From NCBI GenBank assembly GCA_916700875.1, contig CAKAKS010000062.1, positions 19,972,126-20,036,125 of the forward strand: a DNA stretch of 64,000 nucleotides, in the 5' to 3' direction. Below are positions 33,756-44,039 of this stretch, piece by piece; position 1 is the stretch's first letter, and each line of letters opens with the position of its first letter. This DNA is from Sebastes aleutianus (taxonomy: Eukaryota; Chordata; Actinopteri; Perciformes; Sebastidae). A program made the position numbers and the translations under genes. The notes beneath the pieces are model-generated. The model worked only from the letters and a program-made list of their open reading frames with translations, made no database searches and had not been told where the DNA came from.

Positions 33756-35223
33756 TTAATATGCCTAAGATTGTCTGTTTTTCATTTATGTATCATTTAG
33801 TAATTTATATATCAAAATGAAGATCTGGTCCTGAATGTTCCAGATATAAAGCAGATAAAGACAGATGATGATATAAAAACCAGATCCCAGATGAAACGGT
33901 GCCGTATGAGGACATCACTGTTTCTGATTCACAGTCTGGACACTGGACAAGAAGTGACAAGCGGAGGTTATTGAGTTCAGTTCTCATACAATGCATAAAC
34001 CTACATTAGATAACTGTGATGAAGCCAGAGGAAGTCTAACACAGGTTTTATTGGGAGTGAACCTCATTCTGAAGGTGAAGCCGGGTCGATCACATGATGT
34101 TCTAGTGACTGGCCGAGGTCCAGCATCAGGAAATGGCCTGGAGCGTAATAATGACTGGAAATGTGCAGAAATGCAGCAATGTAGATGGGAAACCGGACGA
34201 TTAACAGAAAGAGGAAGTCCAAAGATTTAAGACAAGCAATAAAGCGATATGCGGTAAATAATAATGCAAGCAATAAACATTTTCTATTTATGAGTCCCCT
34301 GCTGGTCTGGCACTGCCTGCTGGAGCTGGAGCTGGAGGACAGATCGTTTTAGAGCCAGGAAATTGAGTTTAAATGAGGATATGGCACATTTTCACATTGA
34401 AATCATGGAAATGGTGCACTTGGGGTCTTTTCATGTGCAAAGAGGCAACAGAAATGATTCAGAGAGGTCCCCATTTCTAATTATTGTGGGTACAAATAGC
34501 AATTCAATAGCATAAAAAAGAATAAAAATATGTCAAATATCATGATAAAGAGTGAGAAACTAAACGGGAAACACTAATTATTTGTGCCAAACTGTTGTTA
34601 TAGGTTGAGGCCCTTAGAGATGAAATACCCCAGGGGCCCACGGAGGTATTATTGCCTCTATGAATTGAAACAGTTTTATGAAAGCAGGTGGCAATTTTTG
34701 CCATTTTTCTTTTGTAAGGTAAATTCTGGGATTTGAATGTTACCTATATTCTTTACACATAAGCTGTGACCTTAAGCACTTCCCTTTTTTTACAATTTGA
34801 GTCCAACAATCAGCTTCTCTCAACACGGGCTGGACTTCCCTGACTGGAAACCCCATATTGCGTTCATGTGTGCAGCTTCACTACATTTCCAGCTCAAGAT
34901 GTGATCTGCAGCAGTGTGACTGCCGGGATTCCCATGAGTCCTTTGGAGAGTGTGACAGCTGAGATAAAGCATCAGAACAAACAATAGACAATAAAGGAAG
35001 CAGTTTCTGCATCACTGGGCCTCTTGGCTTGCTCTACAGCTCTCTCTCTCTCTCTGTGCCTTGTTTGTCTCAGTGATAGGAAATGAACACAGACTGGTTT
35101 GAGGAGAGGATGAGGGGGTGTGGAGATGTGCAGCTATTACCGTCAGCAGCTGCTGACTCAGCTGTCTGAGGAAGCTCCCTTCAGCCAATCAATCTGGAGG
35201 ATCGATGAAGCTTCAACAGGATG

Positions 35224-35225
35224 CA

Positions 35226-35256
<31 letters not shown>

Positions 35257-35270
35257 GGAGCGAGAGAGAC
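35224..35270. repeat. compound (TG)n(AG)n microsatellite
   Basis: About ten TG repeats directly followed by GAGAGA with interruptions (GGGAGCGAGAGAG). Confidence 0.9.
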
Positions 35271-35689
35271 TGCTAATATACTGTAAATGATGACTTTTTG
35301 AACTTGGGTGCGGGGAAATGAAGTCATTTATTTCTGCAGCATGACAGGGGACTTTTCCCCCGATTAGTTACAGTCAGCAGCAACATTCAAAACCTTTGAG
35401 TTTCTTTAGACACAGGTGAGACACACTAACAAAGTACATCTCTACATATGCTTGGGTACAATTTTGAGGTACTCATACTGAATTTGAGTTATTTTTTTTC
35501 TGTTTATCTGACGGATTATTTGTTACTTTCCTAATCAATGATTTTTGTTGTAATTATTAGAATTATTTTTATCTTGTTTATATCTTCAGTTCTGGGACCA
35601 GTTGGCCCTACCTGTTACATAAAGCTTCTCTATGAGTGACTAATGTAGATAGCCTGTGTGCAATGCATTATGGGTGATATAAGACTGTT

Positions 35690-35815
35690 GGGTCTCTAAA
35701 CTACGGTGTACGGTCATAGACCTGCTCTATATATAAAGCGTCTTGAGATAACTTCTGTTGTGATTTGACGCTATACAAAAATAAATTGAATTGAATTGAA
35801 TTGAATTGAATAAGA
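35690..35815 (+). mobile_element. LINE 3' end with GAATT tandem tail
   Basis: TAAAGCGTCTTGAGATAACT and TGATTTGACGCTATACAAAA precede five TTGAATTGAA-type tail repeats at 35787-35813. This is the common fish LINE 3' terminus with a short tandem tail. It is 5'-truncated. Confidence 0.7.
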
Positions 35816-36038
35816 CATTTTTTTACAGAAGAGAAAAAATAGCGGATGCAACAGCGACATCACAAGTATGGGAGAAAATAACAGAAAAAGGTTAAAAAGC
35901 ATAAATCCAATGTAGTTAGAACCATTAAAGGTGTTCAGAAACAATTCAAGAATATGGTACTAGAATCAGAAAAGGTATGGATAAACAATTGAAATAGTTC
36001 ACTGAAAATGAGCTAAAATGAATGGATAAATAGTTTAA

Positions 36039-36537
36039 AGGTCCCATATTGTGCTCATTTTCAGGTTCATACTTGTATTTTGTGTTTCTACTAGAACATG
36101 TTTACATTAGTTAATGTTAAAAAACAACTTTATTTTCCTCATACTGTCTGCCTGAATATACCTGTATTTACCCTCTGTCTGAAACGCTCTGTTTTAGTGT
36201 ATTTCAACGGAATTGCATTGCTAGGCAACAGTTTGGGTCCATGTTTACTACCTGTCAGCTGATGTTATTTACATACACTGCAACAGGAAATAAACTGGGA
36301 CACATTTAGAATGTTTATGTTTAAAACCGCGTAATGATCTATATATTGTATATTTGTGACATGATAAATAGACAGAAATCCTAACGGCTTGTTTCAAACG
36401 CACAATTTCTGAATACGGGCTGTGTGTATTTCTCCGTATATTGAGCGCTTCGATACTTTTACAGTATTTATATAGCACTTAAACCTGCTTTATAATATAA
36501 AAGACATGAAAATCTTACTTTTTACAATATGGGACCT
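36039..36537. mobile_element. piggyBac-like (TTAA) MITE
   Basis: Termini AGGTCCCATATTGT and ACAATATGGGACCT form a perfect 14-bp inverted repeat with TTAA on both sides (36035-36038 and 36538-36541). The interior contains TGCTAGGCAACAG and no coding frame. Confidence 0.94.
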
Positions 36538-36689
36538 TTAAATAGTTAGCTAAAAATTTGCTAAAATAATGGATTAAAAAGTTGAAATAGTTAGCTCATA
36601 GTAATGGATGAATGAATATTTATGCAACAGACAGGCTTTATTAGACTAGTCTAACCTGACGATATAAGACCAGTCTGAGGCCAAGACTG

Positions 36690-36805
36690 CAACTGCCCCT
36701 GGATCTTAATTACTTTTATCATGCTTTTATTGTAAAGCACTCTGTAACTTCGTTAGGTGCTGTATAAATAAAGTTATTATTGTTCTACTACTATTATTAT
36801 TATTT
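36690..36805 (+). mobile_element. LINE/SINE 3' tail with (ATT)n
   Basis: TGTAAAGCACTCTGTAACTT and GTGCTGTATAAATAAAGTTA followed by ATT repeats, a frequent 3' tail of teleost retroposons. Only the tail is visible. Confidence 0.6.
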
Positions 36806-37728
36806 GTAAATAACATTTTTACAAAGCTTCTGTATTTGACAAGTTGGGAGTGAGAATGTGTTGCAACAAACTGTGTGATGAACACACATGACAGTATGTT
36901 ATGCATCGCCTGGATCACTTAATACATTAAAACACAGTTTAAACATTAAATCTAAGCAAGTTTATTATATAGTTTAATTCGATCTGCTTGGGTTATAAGG
37001 CAAGTCTACTATGAGTCCATATTACACACTGAGAGGGATCATACCTCACAATGTATACCTTTGATATTTTCAAATTGTACTGCTAATACTTCTCCAGTTT
37101 TTAAGCAACAAATATTAATTGCAGGGCTTTAACTAGTAATGAAGTATTTTTTATTTTTAATACTTTCTTTATTTTTTACCTTTTTTCATGGTTGTTTCCA
37201 TACATGCAAACCACAGCTCGCAATTACAACAGCCTACAAACCAATCCTTAAGTAGTTGAGTTTATAGACGAACTCATCAAGTACACTAGAGAAAACAACC
37301 TCAACATTCAAAATTGAAACAAAACCAAGAAAATAAATAATAATAATAATGATAATAAAGATAAAAAATAATTAATAGAGTTAAAAAAAAGTATAACAAA
37401 AAAACAAACAATAATAATACAAAAATAAGAGAGTAATAATACAAAATATATATAATGAAGTATTTTCAAGGATTAAAATACTTTTTCCAACACTGCACAA
37501 AGCACTGCGGATAGGACCAAGTATGTGGATTTGAATCGCTCTTTTTAGCTCTGTAGGATTAATAAGGATACAATAAGACAGAATTGACATGCATCTTTTC
37601 TTCAACAATCAACATTGTGGCTGTTTTCCTTTTCTGTGTATTTTGATTTGTCTCAGGCAGCAATATGTGGCTCTCTTATATGTACTTTTGCCTCAGGCAC
37701 ACATTGTTCTCTAATTCATTTTTCTAAT

Positions 37729-37975
37729 TAATTTCCTTTTTGGCTTCGGGATGTGTTTTTAGTTGATTCGTCATTCTGTCATTTAAAATAACTGCATTTT
37801 TTTGTACATCTTTAGAAATTTATTACATTTTGCTTTTGGCCAAAGCAATTTAGAAAACAATTTAGAAAAAAAAATCTAATTGTGATTATTTTGACTGATA
37901 TGGCAGTCAGGTGTGATATATAATTTACATTTAAAACATATTAAATTGGTGTTAAGGTTTATCTTTGGTCCCTGC
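37729..37975 (+). repeat. dispersed repeat, copy A (pairs with 43238)
   Basis: Contains TTTTTGGCTTCGGGATGTG, TTAGTTGATTCGTCATT, ACATTTTGCTTTTGG and then a partial hAT-type sequence (TGTGATTATTTTGACTGATA). It is about 85% identical by eye to 43238-43470 in the same orientation. Confidence 0.8.
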
Positions 37976-38407
37976 CACTTCATCATTCTCTCTTTCTCTC
38001 TGTGTGAGTGTGAGAATTTATTTATCTAAAAACAAGTTTATGTGCCGCTACAAATGGTGGATAAACCCAAATATGAAACAAACTAAAATGTTTCCTCTGT
38101 CCATTCATGATCCTGTGGGAGTTTTTAGAAAAACCTAAATCCAGTAGTTGAATTCAGATCAGTTTTGCACCAGAAGGTGTCACTATTCTCCAGATTGAGG
38201 GTGACAGATTTGGGAGCGATGCACACTGAGTTGGATAGAAGATGTACTGTTCAGTAGATTAGACTTAATCTAATCTACCGGTCTGCTCATACTGTAACTG
38301 TGTGCAGCTTTGATCACAGCGAGTCACAGAAAAGTCCAGGCTTAATGACCTGCAGCAATGAGGGAGCAACTCACTCTCTCAGTTCTAGATATATGATTCA
38401 ATATATG

Positions 38408-38413
38408 ACTCTT

Positions 38414-38444
<31 letters not shown>

Positions 38445-38862
38445 TTATTATTAGTAGTAGTGGTTATTGGCATCACTGTTATTATTATTATTAGTATTGT
38501 TAATAATAATAATAATAATAATACATTTCTTTTATTTTGTTTTATAGTGATTCTTTATTTTTTATGAATTTATTTGTGAGTGTTAGTAGTTGGTAATTTT
38601 ATATTGTTCTGCACAAAATAAAGTCCTTAAAAATCAAAACATTGTGCAGATTACATTGTGCATATCAGACAATGTGCACAGAAATAAAAATAATAATAGT
38701 AGTAGTAGTAGTAGTAGTAATAGTTATTAGCGTCACTGTTATTATTATTATTATTATTATTAGTAGTAGTAGTAGTCATTAGCGTCACTGTTATTATTAT
38801 CATTATTATTATTATTAGTAGTAATAGTTATTAGCGTCACTGTTATTATTATTATTATTATA

Positions 38863-38893
<31 letters not shown>

Positions 38894-39076
38894 GTAGTAG
38901 TAGTAGTGGTTATTAGCGTCACTGTTATTATTATTATTACTAAAATAATAATAGTAATAATAAAAAAAATATTCTTTTATTTTGTTAGTGATTTTTCTTT
39001 TATTTATTTATTTTTAATGAATTTATTTGTGAGTGTTAGTAGTTGGTAATTTGTATTGTTCTGCACAAAATAAAGT
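38408..39076. repeat. tandemly duplicated microsatellite block
   Basis: Two arms, each a trinucleotide block (CTT, ATT, AGT and GTA runs with the spacer TTATTRGCGTCACTG) followed by the same unique tail (GAATTTATTTGTGAGTGTTAG, GTAGTTGGTAAT, TTGTTCTGCACAAAATAAAG). The tails are at 38540-38632 and 38980-39076. The spacer occurs five times in all. Confidence 0.88.
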
Positions 39077-39243
39077 CACACAAACATGAATGTATGAGGT
39101 ATACATACATGAGGTGTGAGCAGAAAAACAACAAATGATGATAGATACATGCATTGTGTCTATTGTTATTATTACCTCCTCATCCTTTAGTCTGAAATCA
39201 ATCATCAGCAGCAGCAGGACACAGAAATGAACAGAAACTTGTT

Positions 39244-39304
39244 TCAACCACTCACACAGACGCTCAAGAACCACCGGAAGTGGGCGGAGAGAGAGAGGGA
39301 GAGG

Positions 39305-39350
<46 letters not shown>

Positions 39351-39510
39351 GAGAGCGAGAGAGAGAGAGAGCAGTGAACTGTTGGAAACTACTCGACTGA
39401 CTGTCTGACAGGCTGACTGACTGACTGTTGTCTGTTCTCCACGTCGCTGCAGCCTCTTCTTCCTCGCATTGTATGAAAACGGACAGCGAGTCTTCAGTCG
39501 CTCCACAGAG
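39244..39510 (+). other. candidate first exon of an unidentified gene
   Basis: A GC-richer stretch with a long GA microsatellite (39281-39372), then CACGTCGCTGCAGCC, and an ATG at 39473 that opens MKTDSESSVAPQ before a near-consensus donor (ACAGAG|GTGAGTG, GT at 39511). No second exon was found in the remaining 24 kb and the 12 residues do not identify a family. It could be a 5' UTR exon of a gene beyond the window, or chance. Human STAT5A would be expected in the opposite orientation here, so this is not a simple match to that gene. Confidence 0.35.
39281..39372. repeat. (GA)n microsatellite
   Basis: Long purine tract of GA repeats with a few GG interruptions, within the candidate first exon or its promoter. 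Confidence 0.95.
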
Positions 39511-39760
39511 GTGAGTGTGACACTTTAATGTCTCTGAAATGTGTCCAGTGTGAAGAGGTGAAATGTCCACTGACTGTCCATCGTTGCGAAACAGTCTTCT
39601 GACAGCGCTGCTTTGTAAACAAACTGAGAGCTGCGACCAGACAGACAGGCAGAGCTGCTCTGGGTTGCACACTCTCAATGCACATAGGAGCAGTGCTGTT
39701 TCACTCACTTTTGTTTTTTGTCTTTGTGGTTTTATGTTGAATCAACAGGCTGGTCCCTGT

Positions 39761-39761
<1 letters not shown>

Positions 39762-39800
<39 letters not shown>

Positions 39801-39976
39801 GTATTTATATAGCACTTCTCAAAACAGATGTTACAAAGTGTTTTACAAGACAACAAAAGCAGATAAATAAAGTAAAAAAAGATATGGTAACTGCTAAAAC
39901 AGAACATCAGACAATAAAAGCAGATAGAGTAAAACAAATATAGTAACTGCTAAAACAGAACATCACAGAACATATC

Positions 39977-40007
<31 letters not shown>

Positions 40008-40124
40008 GTATTTATATAGCACTTCTCAAAACAGATGTTACAAAGTGTTTCACAAGACAATAAAAGCAGATAAATAAAGTAAAAGATATGGTAACTGTTA
40101 AAACAGAACATCACAGAACATATC

Positions 40125-40155
<31 letters not shown>

Positions 40156-40331
40156 GTATTTATATAGCACTTCTCAAAACAGATGTTACAAAGTGTTTTA
40201 CAAGACAACAAAAGCAGATAAATAAAGTAAAAAAAGATATGGTAACTGCTAAAACAGAACATCAGACAATAAAAGCAGATAGAGTAAAACAAATATAGTA
40301 ACTGCTAAAACAGAACATCACAGAACATATC

Positions 40332-40362
<31 letters not shown>

Positions 40363-40957
40363 GTATTTATATAGCACTTCTCAAAACAGATGTTACAAAG
40401 TGTTTCACAAGACAATAAAAGCAGATAAATAAAGTAAAAGATATGGTAACTGTTAAAACAGAACATTAGACAATAAAAGCAGATAGATTAAAACAAATAT
40501 AGTAACTGCTAAAACAGAACATCACAGAACATATAAATAATAATAATAATAATAATAATAATACATTTATTTATATAGCACTTCTCAAAACAGATGTTAC
40601 AAAGTGTTTCACAAGACAATAAAAGCAGATAAATAAAGTAAAAGATATGGTAACTGTTAAAGCATAACATCAGACAATAAAAGCAGATAAATAAAGTAAA
40701 AGATATGGTAACTGTTAAAAACAGAACATCAGACAATAAAAGCATGATAGAGTTAAAACAAATATGGTAACTGCTAAAACAGGACATCACAGAACATATC
40801 AATAATAATAATAATAATAATAATAAATGTATTTATATAGCACTTCTCAAAACAGATGTTACAAAGTGCTTCACAAGACAATAAAAGCAGATAAATAAAG
40901 TAAAAGATATGGTAACTGTTAAAACAGAACATCACAGAACATATCAATAATAATAGA
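39762..40957. repeat. tandem array of (AAT)n-anchored units with variable sub-repeats
   Basis: Six units, each opening with an (AAT)8-13 run and ATTTATATAGCACTTCTCAA, then AGATGTTACAAAGTG, and closing with CATCACAGAACATAT. Approximate unit lengths are 215, 148, 207, 204, 264 and 144 bp. The length difference is the number (2, 1, 2, 2, 3, 1) of an inner sub-repeat of about 58 bp, AAAAGCAGATAAATAAAGTA plus GATATGGTAACTG. Open frames on the minus strand are artefacts of repeat periodicity. Confidence 0.92.
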
Positions 40958-41189
40958 AGTGGTAAAATGGTAAGACAAGTTGATAAAACAAATAGTATAT
41001 ATACATAAATGTGTATAAATGGACACATGCGTCCAGAAACGCATGTATACATACATATATTTATAACCTTCTACATATAGGAATGCTATCCTAAAAAAAT
41101 GTGTTTTCAAAAGTTTTTTAAAAGTGGATACAGAGTTAGATGATCGTATCTCTATAGGAAGTTATGACAGCAATGAGTTTACTGTCACT

Positions 41190-41590
41190 GTTATTGTGGA
41201 CAGTATATACTGCGGACCTCTTTGTGCTCTCTGTCCCAAAAGCTCGGACAAAAATTGGGGAAAGGTTTTTTTGCATATTCTGCACCCACAGCCTGGAATT
41301 TGCTCCAAAATGACCTAAAACTCAAGGAGCTGGTATCATTAAATATGTTTAAATCTAAAAATGAAGGCTTTAGAAGCAGACTCTATGGCATGCCAATGTT
41401 TTTTAGATTCCCTTGTTGTACAGCTGACAGCTGGCAAATTTTAGTGCTTTTGTGAATTGTATTTTATCTCTATTTGTGTCTGCAACTTTGTGTTCTTGCT
41501 GCTGACCGTCTTGGCCAAGTCTCCCTTGGAAAAGAGGTTCTTAATCTCAATGGGACAAACCTGGTTAAATAAAGGTTAAATAAAAATAAA
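41190..41590 (+). mobile_element. 5'-truncated LINE, 3' end of ORF2 and tail
   Basis: A frame with FAYSAPTAWNLLQNDLKLKE, then LVSLNMFKSK, resembles the C-terminal end of L2/Rex-type non-LTR reverse transcriptases. It is followed by a 3' UTR with CTTGGCCAAGTCTCCCTTGG, TTAATCTCAATGGGAC and a TAAATAAAGGT tail. The upstream part is lost, so it is inactive. Confidence 0.8.
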
Positions 41591-41594
41591 TATT

Positions 41595-43230
41595 GCGTTG
41601 ACGCTAACTGTAAATAGCACTATAAGGCTCACTGTCATAGTGGTATCTGTTTAAAAATGTAGTTTTTCCAAGCCTCCCTCAGTCCAGCCTGACAGGACTC
41701 AAATGTATAACTACACAAGATGAGGTGAAATAGGACCATAAAGATAACCACAGAGGTTTTGACAGGCTTTGACTGTAATGAGCGTTATACAGCGCCAGTG
41801 AGTCTAATAATGGTGTAATGGGCATGCTGCAGAAGTTTGACAGCCCGACTTGAGAGCTTTTGTTCAGTCACTCTTGGTGCTTATATCCTGCTGTATTCAA
41901 GTGCAAGTTTGGAGCTTGTTTTAATCGAGGATTTCCATTTTTATGGAACCGCTTTTGCTTCATATTTCAGAGAGAAATCTTGCACTTTGTACTCCATGAT
42001 GTCTGACTGCTGTTAAGGGGATAACATGCAGATTGCACAAATTCACAAAACGAATGCATTATTAAACGACACAACAGCAGTTTATTAGTTTTGCCACTTT
42101 GACCAGCTGTAACATAAAATCAGCGGCTGCTTATGAGTCCACCACATTAACAAGTACTTTGCACTGTTGACACTTCTTCATCTTACACCAGTTTTGTTTT
42201 ATTCAAGTAAAATATATATTTTTGCACCACTGATTTGGATCTTACAAATACCAAATATGGTATTTTAAATATATGATTAATTTTATGTAGATGATTACTT
42301 AGAAAAAAGCATGAAAATTAGAACGCTGGAGTGATATTGGTCATACAAATAAAACAACCATAAAGTACAATAAAGTCAGTCAGTATTGAATACCATAAAT
42401 GCAGTTGCAGTATGGTAATAGGGAAGATTTTCAAAATAAAAAGGTCGCTATTATCTCACTAGTAGAGCTCCACACAGACGCACAATAAGACTTGATACTG
42501 TAGTCATTTTAAACTCTAAGAATATAGCTTGAGAAGAAGAAGAAGAAATGACTTTCTCTGGAGAAACTTAGGAGGCTACTATAAATGCCAGCTGTGTTCA
42601 TCTGCTCATTGTCACGAAAGCTGAATCCTAAATGTGAAAGGAGTGGAGTTAATCAGGTCTGTGCCATTCATTTTAGCTGTCCTCACTGAGCGTTACTGTA
42701 AAACAGAGGATGCATTGTTGCTTTGCATTGGCCTGTTGTTGACATGTGGTCTGAAAAAGCATGAAATGATGGTTCATAAAGTTCAACCCCATGCTGACAG
42801 TCAAAGCTGTAATGCACGACTCCTGAATCAAGATGTTTGTGCTGCTTGCTTACAAACAAAACTGAAATGTCACTGACGCTTTGATATCTGTGTGTGTGTG
42901 GTGTGTGTGTGTCCTTGTGTATTTGCATGCAGATGAACTTACCTGCACCTTCCTGATAATGTGCATCCTTTGACATTTCGTTGCTGGCTGAATGCTGAGT
43001 TGTTTTCCTTTCGAACAAGCCAGCAAAATGTTTTCTAGAAACCTACAGTCAAGCTGGCATTGACTTTGTCCCCCGTGGCTACTAATTGAGAGTTACGTGT
43101 TGTGATAATAACGCCCTCTGCCCACTGTGATAATGTCCCCCCTTGAGGTTGCTGTGTGAAAATGATGAGCTCTATGACGTCTCTCTGAGTCCTTCCCTCT
43201 TAGCACAGCAATAGGAATGCTTGGTTTGCT
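41595..43230. other. unassigned non-coding sequence
   Basis: No gene or known element recognised. It includes a short TG tract (42889-42912). An open frame of 80 codons at 42634 has no family features. Confidence 0.6.
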
Positions 43231-43237
43231 GACACTT

Positions 43238-44036
43238 TCCTTTTTGGCTTCGGGATGTGGTTTTTTAGTTGATTCGTCATTTTGTCATTTAAAATAAACT
43301 GCATTTTTCTGTATATCTTTGGAAATTTAGTACATTTTGCTTTTTGGACAAATCAATTTAGAAAACAATTAAGAAACAAATATCTATTTGTGATTATTTT
43401 GACTGATATTGCAGTTAGTTGTGATATATCATTTACATTGAAAAGCATATTAAATCGATTATGGTGTTAATTTTGTGGGAATCTGTACAAAACAAAGATG
43501 TTTTCAGAGCATTAATATAGCATCAAACAACTATGTAAAGATATAGAGGAGTAATGTCTACCAGAGCAGAGAATGAAGTCGCTCTCCCTCTGTGTGTGTT
43601 GTAGTCCAAGCTTCTCCGTGCTTTGTTGACATAGCCGGGCCGGCCTCGCATGCTTTTAGTGCATGTTCAAACATCAGAGCGTGCCCCACTGGCTAGCTCA
43701 CGGCCGCCGCACTGTACAGCTCTCACATGGCGGTAACAACTAATAACGCTGTTGCAGAAGCGTAGCACCCAGCCTACGGTTCTCCCCCAGGCTAACACTG
43801 TTAGCTCTGTCAGCAGTGTTGCCTTTATTTTCACTGTCAGAGCTGTTAGCACCACTAGCTGCGAGCCGCCGGCTGAGCTGTCGCCAGGTTGAGATCCGTA
43901 AAGAGGCAATAGAAATGTTCCCAATCTCGCATTAGCACCTTTAAGTCTGTAGAATATGATGTGTAGGCCAGGACATCTCTGCAGTACGACAATATCTAAT
44001 TTAAAATGGTATTTCAATTTTACCTTTATCAATTAT
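43238..44036 (+). repeat. dispersed repeat, copy B, with hAT-type part and inserted element
   Basis: The first 230 bp match copy A at 37729. The following part matches the hAT element at 17500, but is split at 43505 and resumes at 43941 (TTAAGTCTGTAGAATATGAT, as in the intact copy at 17687-17706). Confidence 0.8.
43506..43944. mobile_element. TTAA-targeted GC-rich element nested in a hAT-type copy
   Basis: The insert begins a few bases before TTAATATAGC (43512) and ends AGCACCTTTAA (43944). The uninterrupted copy at 17500-17877 reads GTTTTCTTAAGTCTG at this point, so the empty site contained TTAA. The interior is GC-rich, with GCTAACACTGTTAGCTCTGT. Its inverted termini are degraded. Confidence 0.75.
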
Positions 44037-44039
44037 TGT

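Larger units (their letters stand above)
32960..39243. other. intergenic, repeats plus unassigned sequence
   Basis: Apart from the repeats listed, 33770-35220, 35280-35680 and 36810-37720 show no recognisable gene on either strand. Open frames are short and of ordinary AT-rich composition. Confidence 0.7.

Noticed and set aside
33204..33759. Open frames of 60-83 codons in a GC-rich stretch
   Set aside because: They lie wholly within the TTAA-flanked element at 33057-33755 and are caused by its CpG-rich interior.
39244..39708. 154-codon minus-strand open frame rich in Ser-Leu repeats
   Set aside because: It is produced by translating the GA microsatellite; the repetitive SLSLSL composition has no biological signature.
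39762..40957. CRISPR-like array
   Set aside because: Regular repeats are present, but spacers are not unique, unit length varies by sub-repeat number and the sequence is vertebrate (AAT)n-linked retroposon DNA.
39701..41110. Several similar minus-strand proteins rich in Ile, Cys and Phe
   Set aside because: They arise from the same tandem repeat unit read repeatedly, with (AAT)n giving poly-Ile; no start context or domain supports a gene family.
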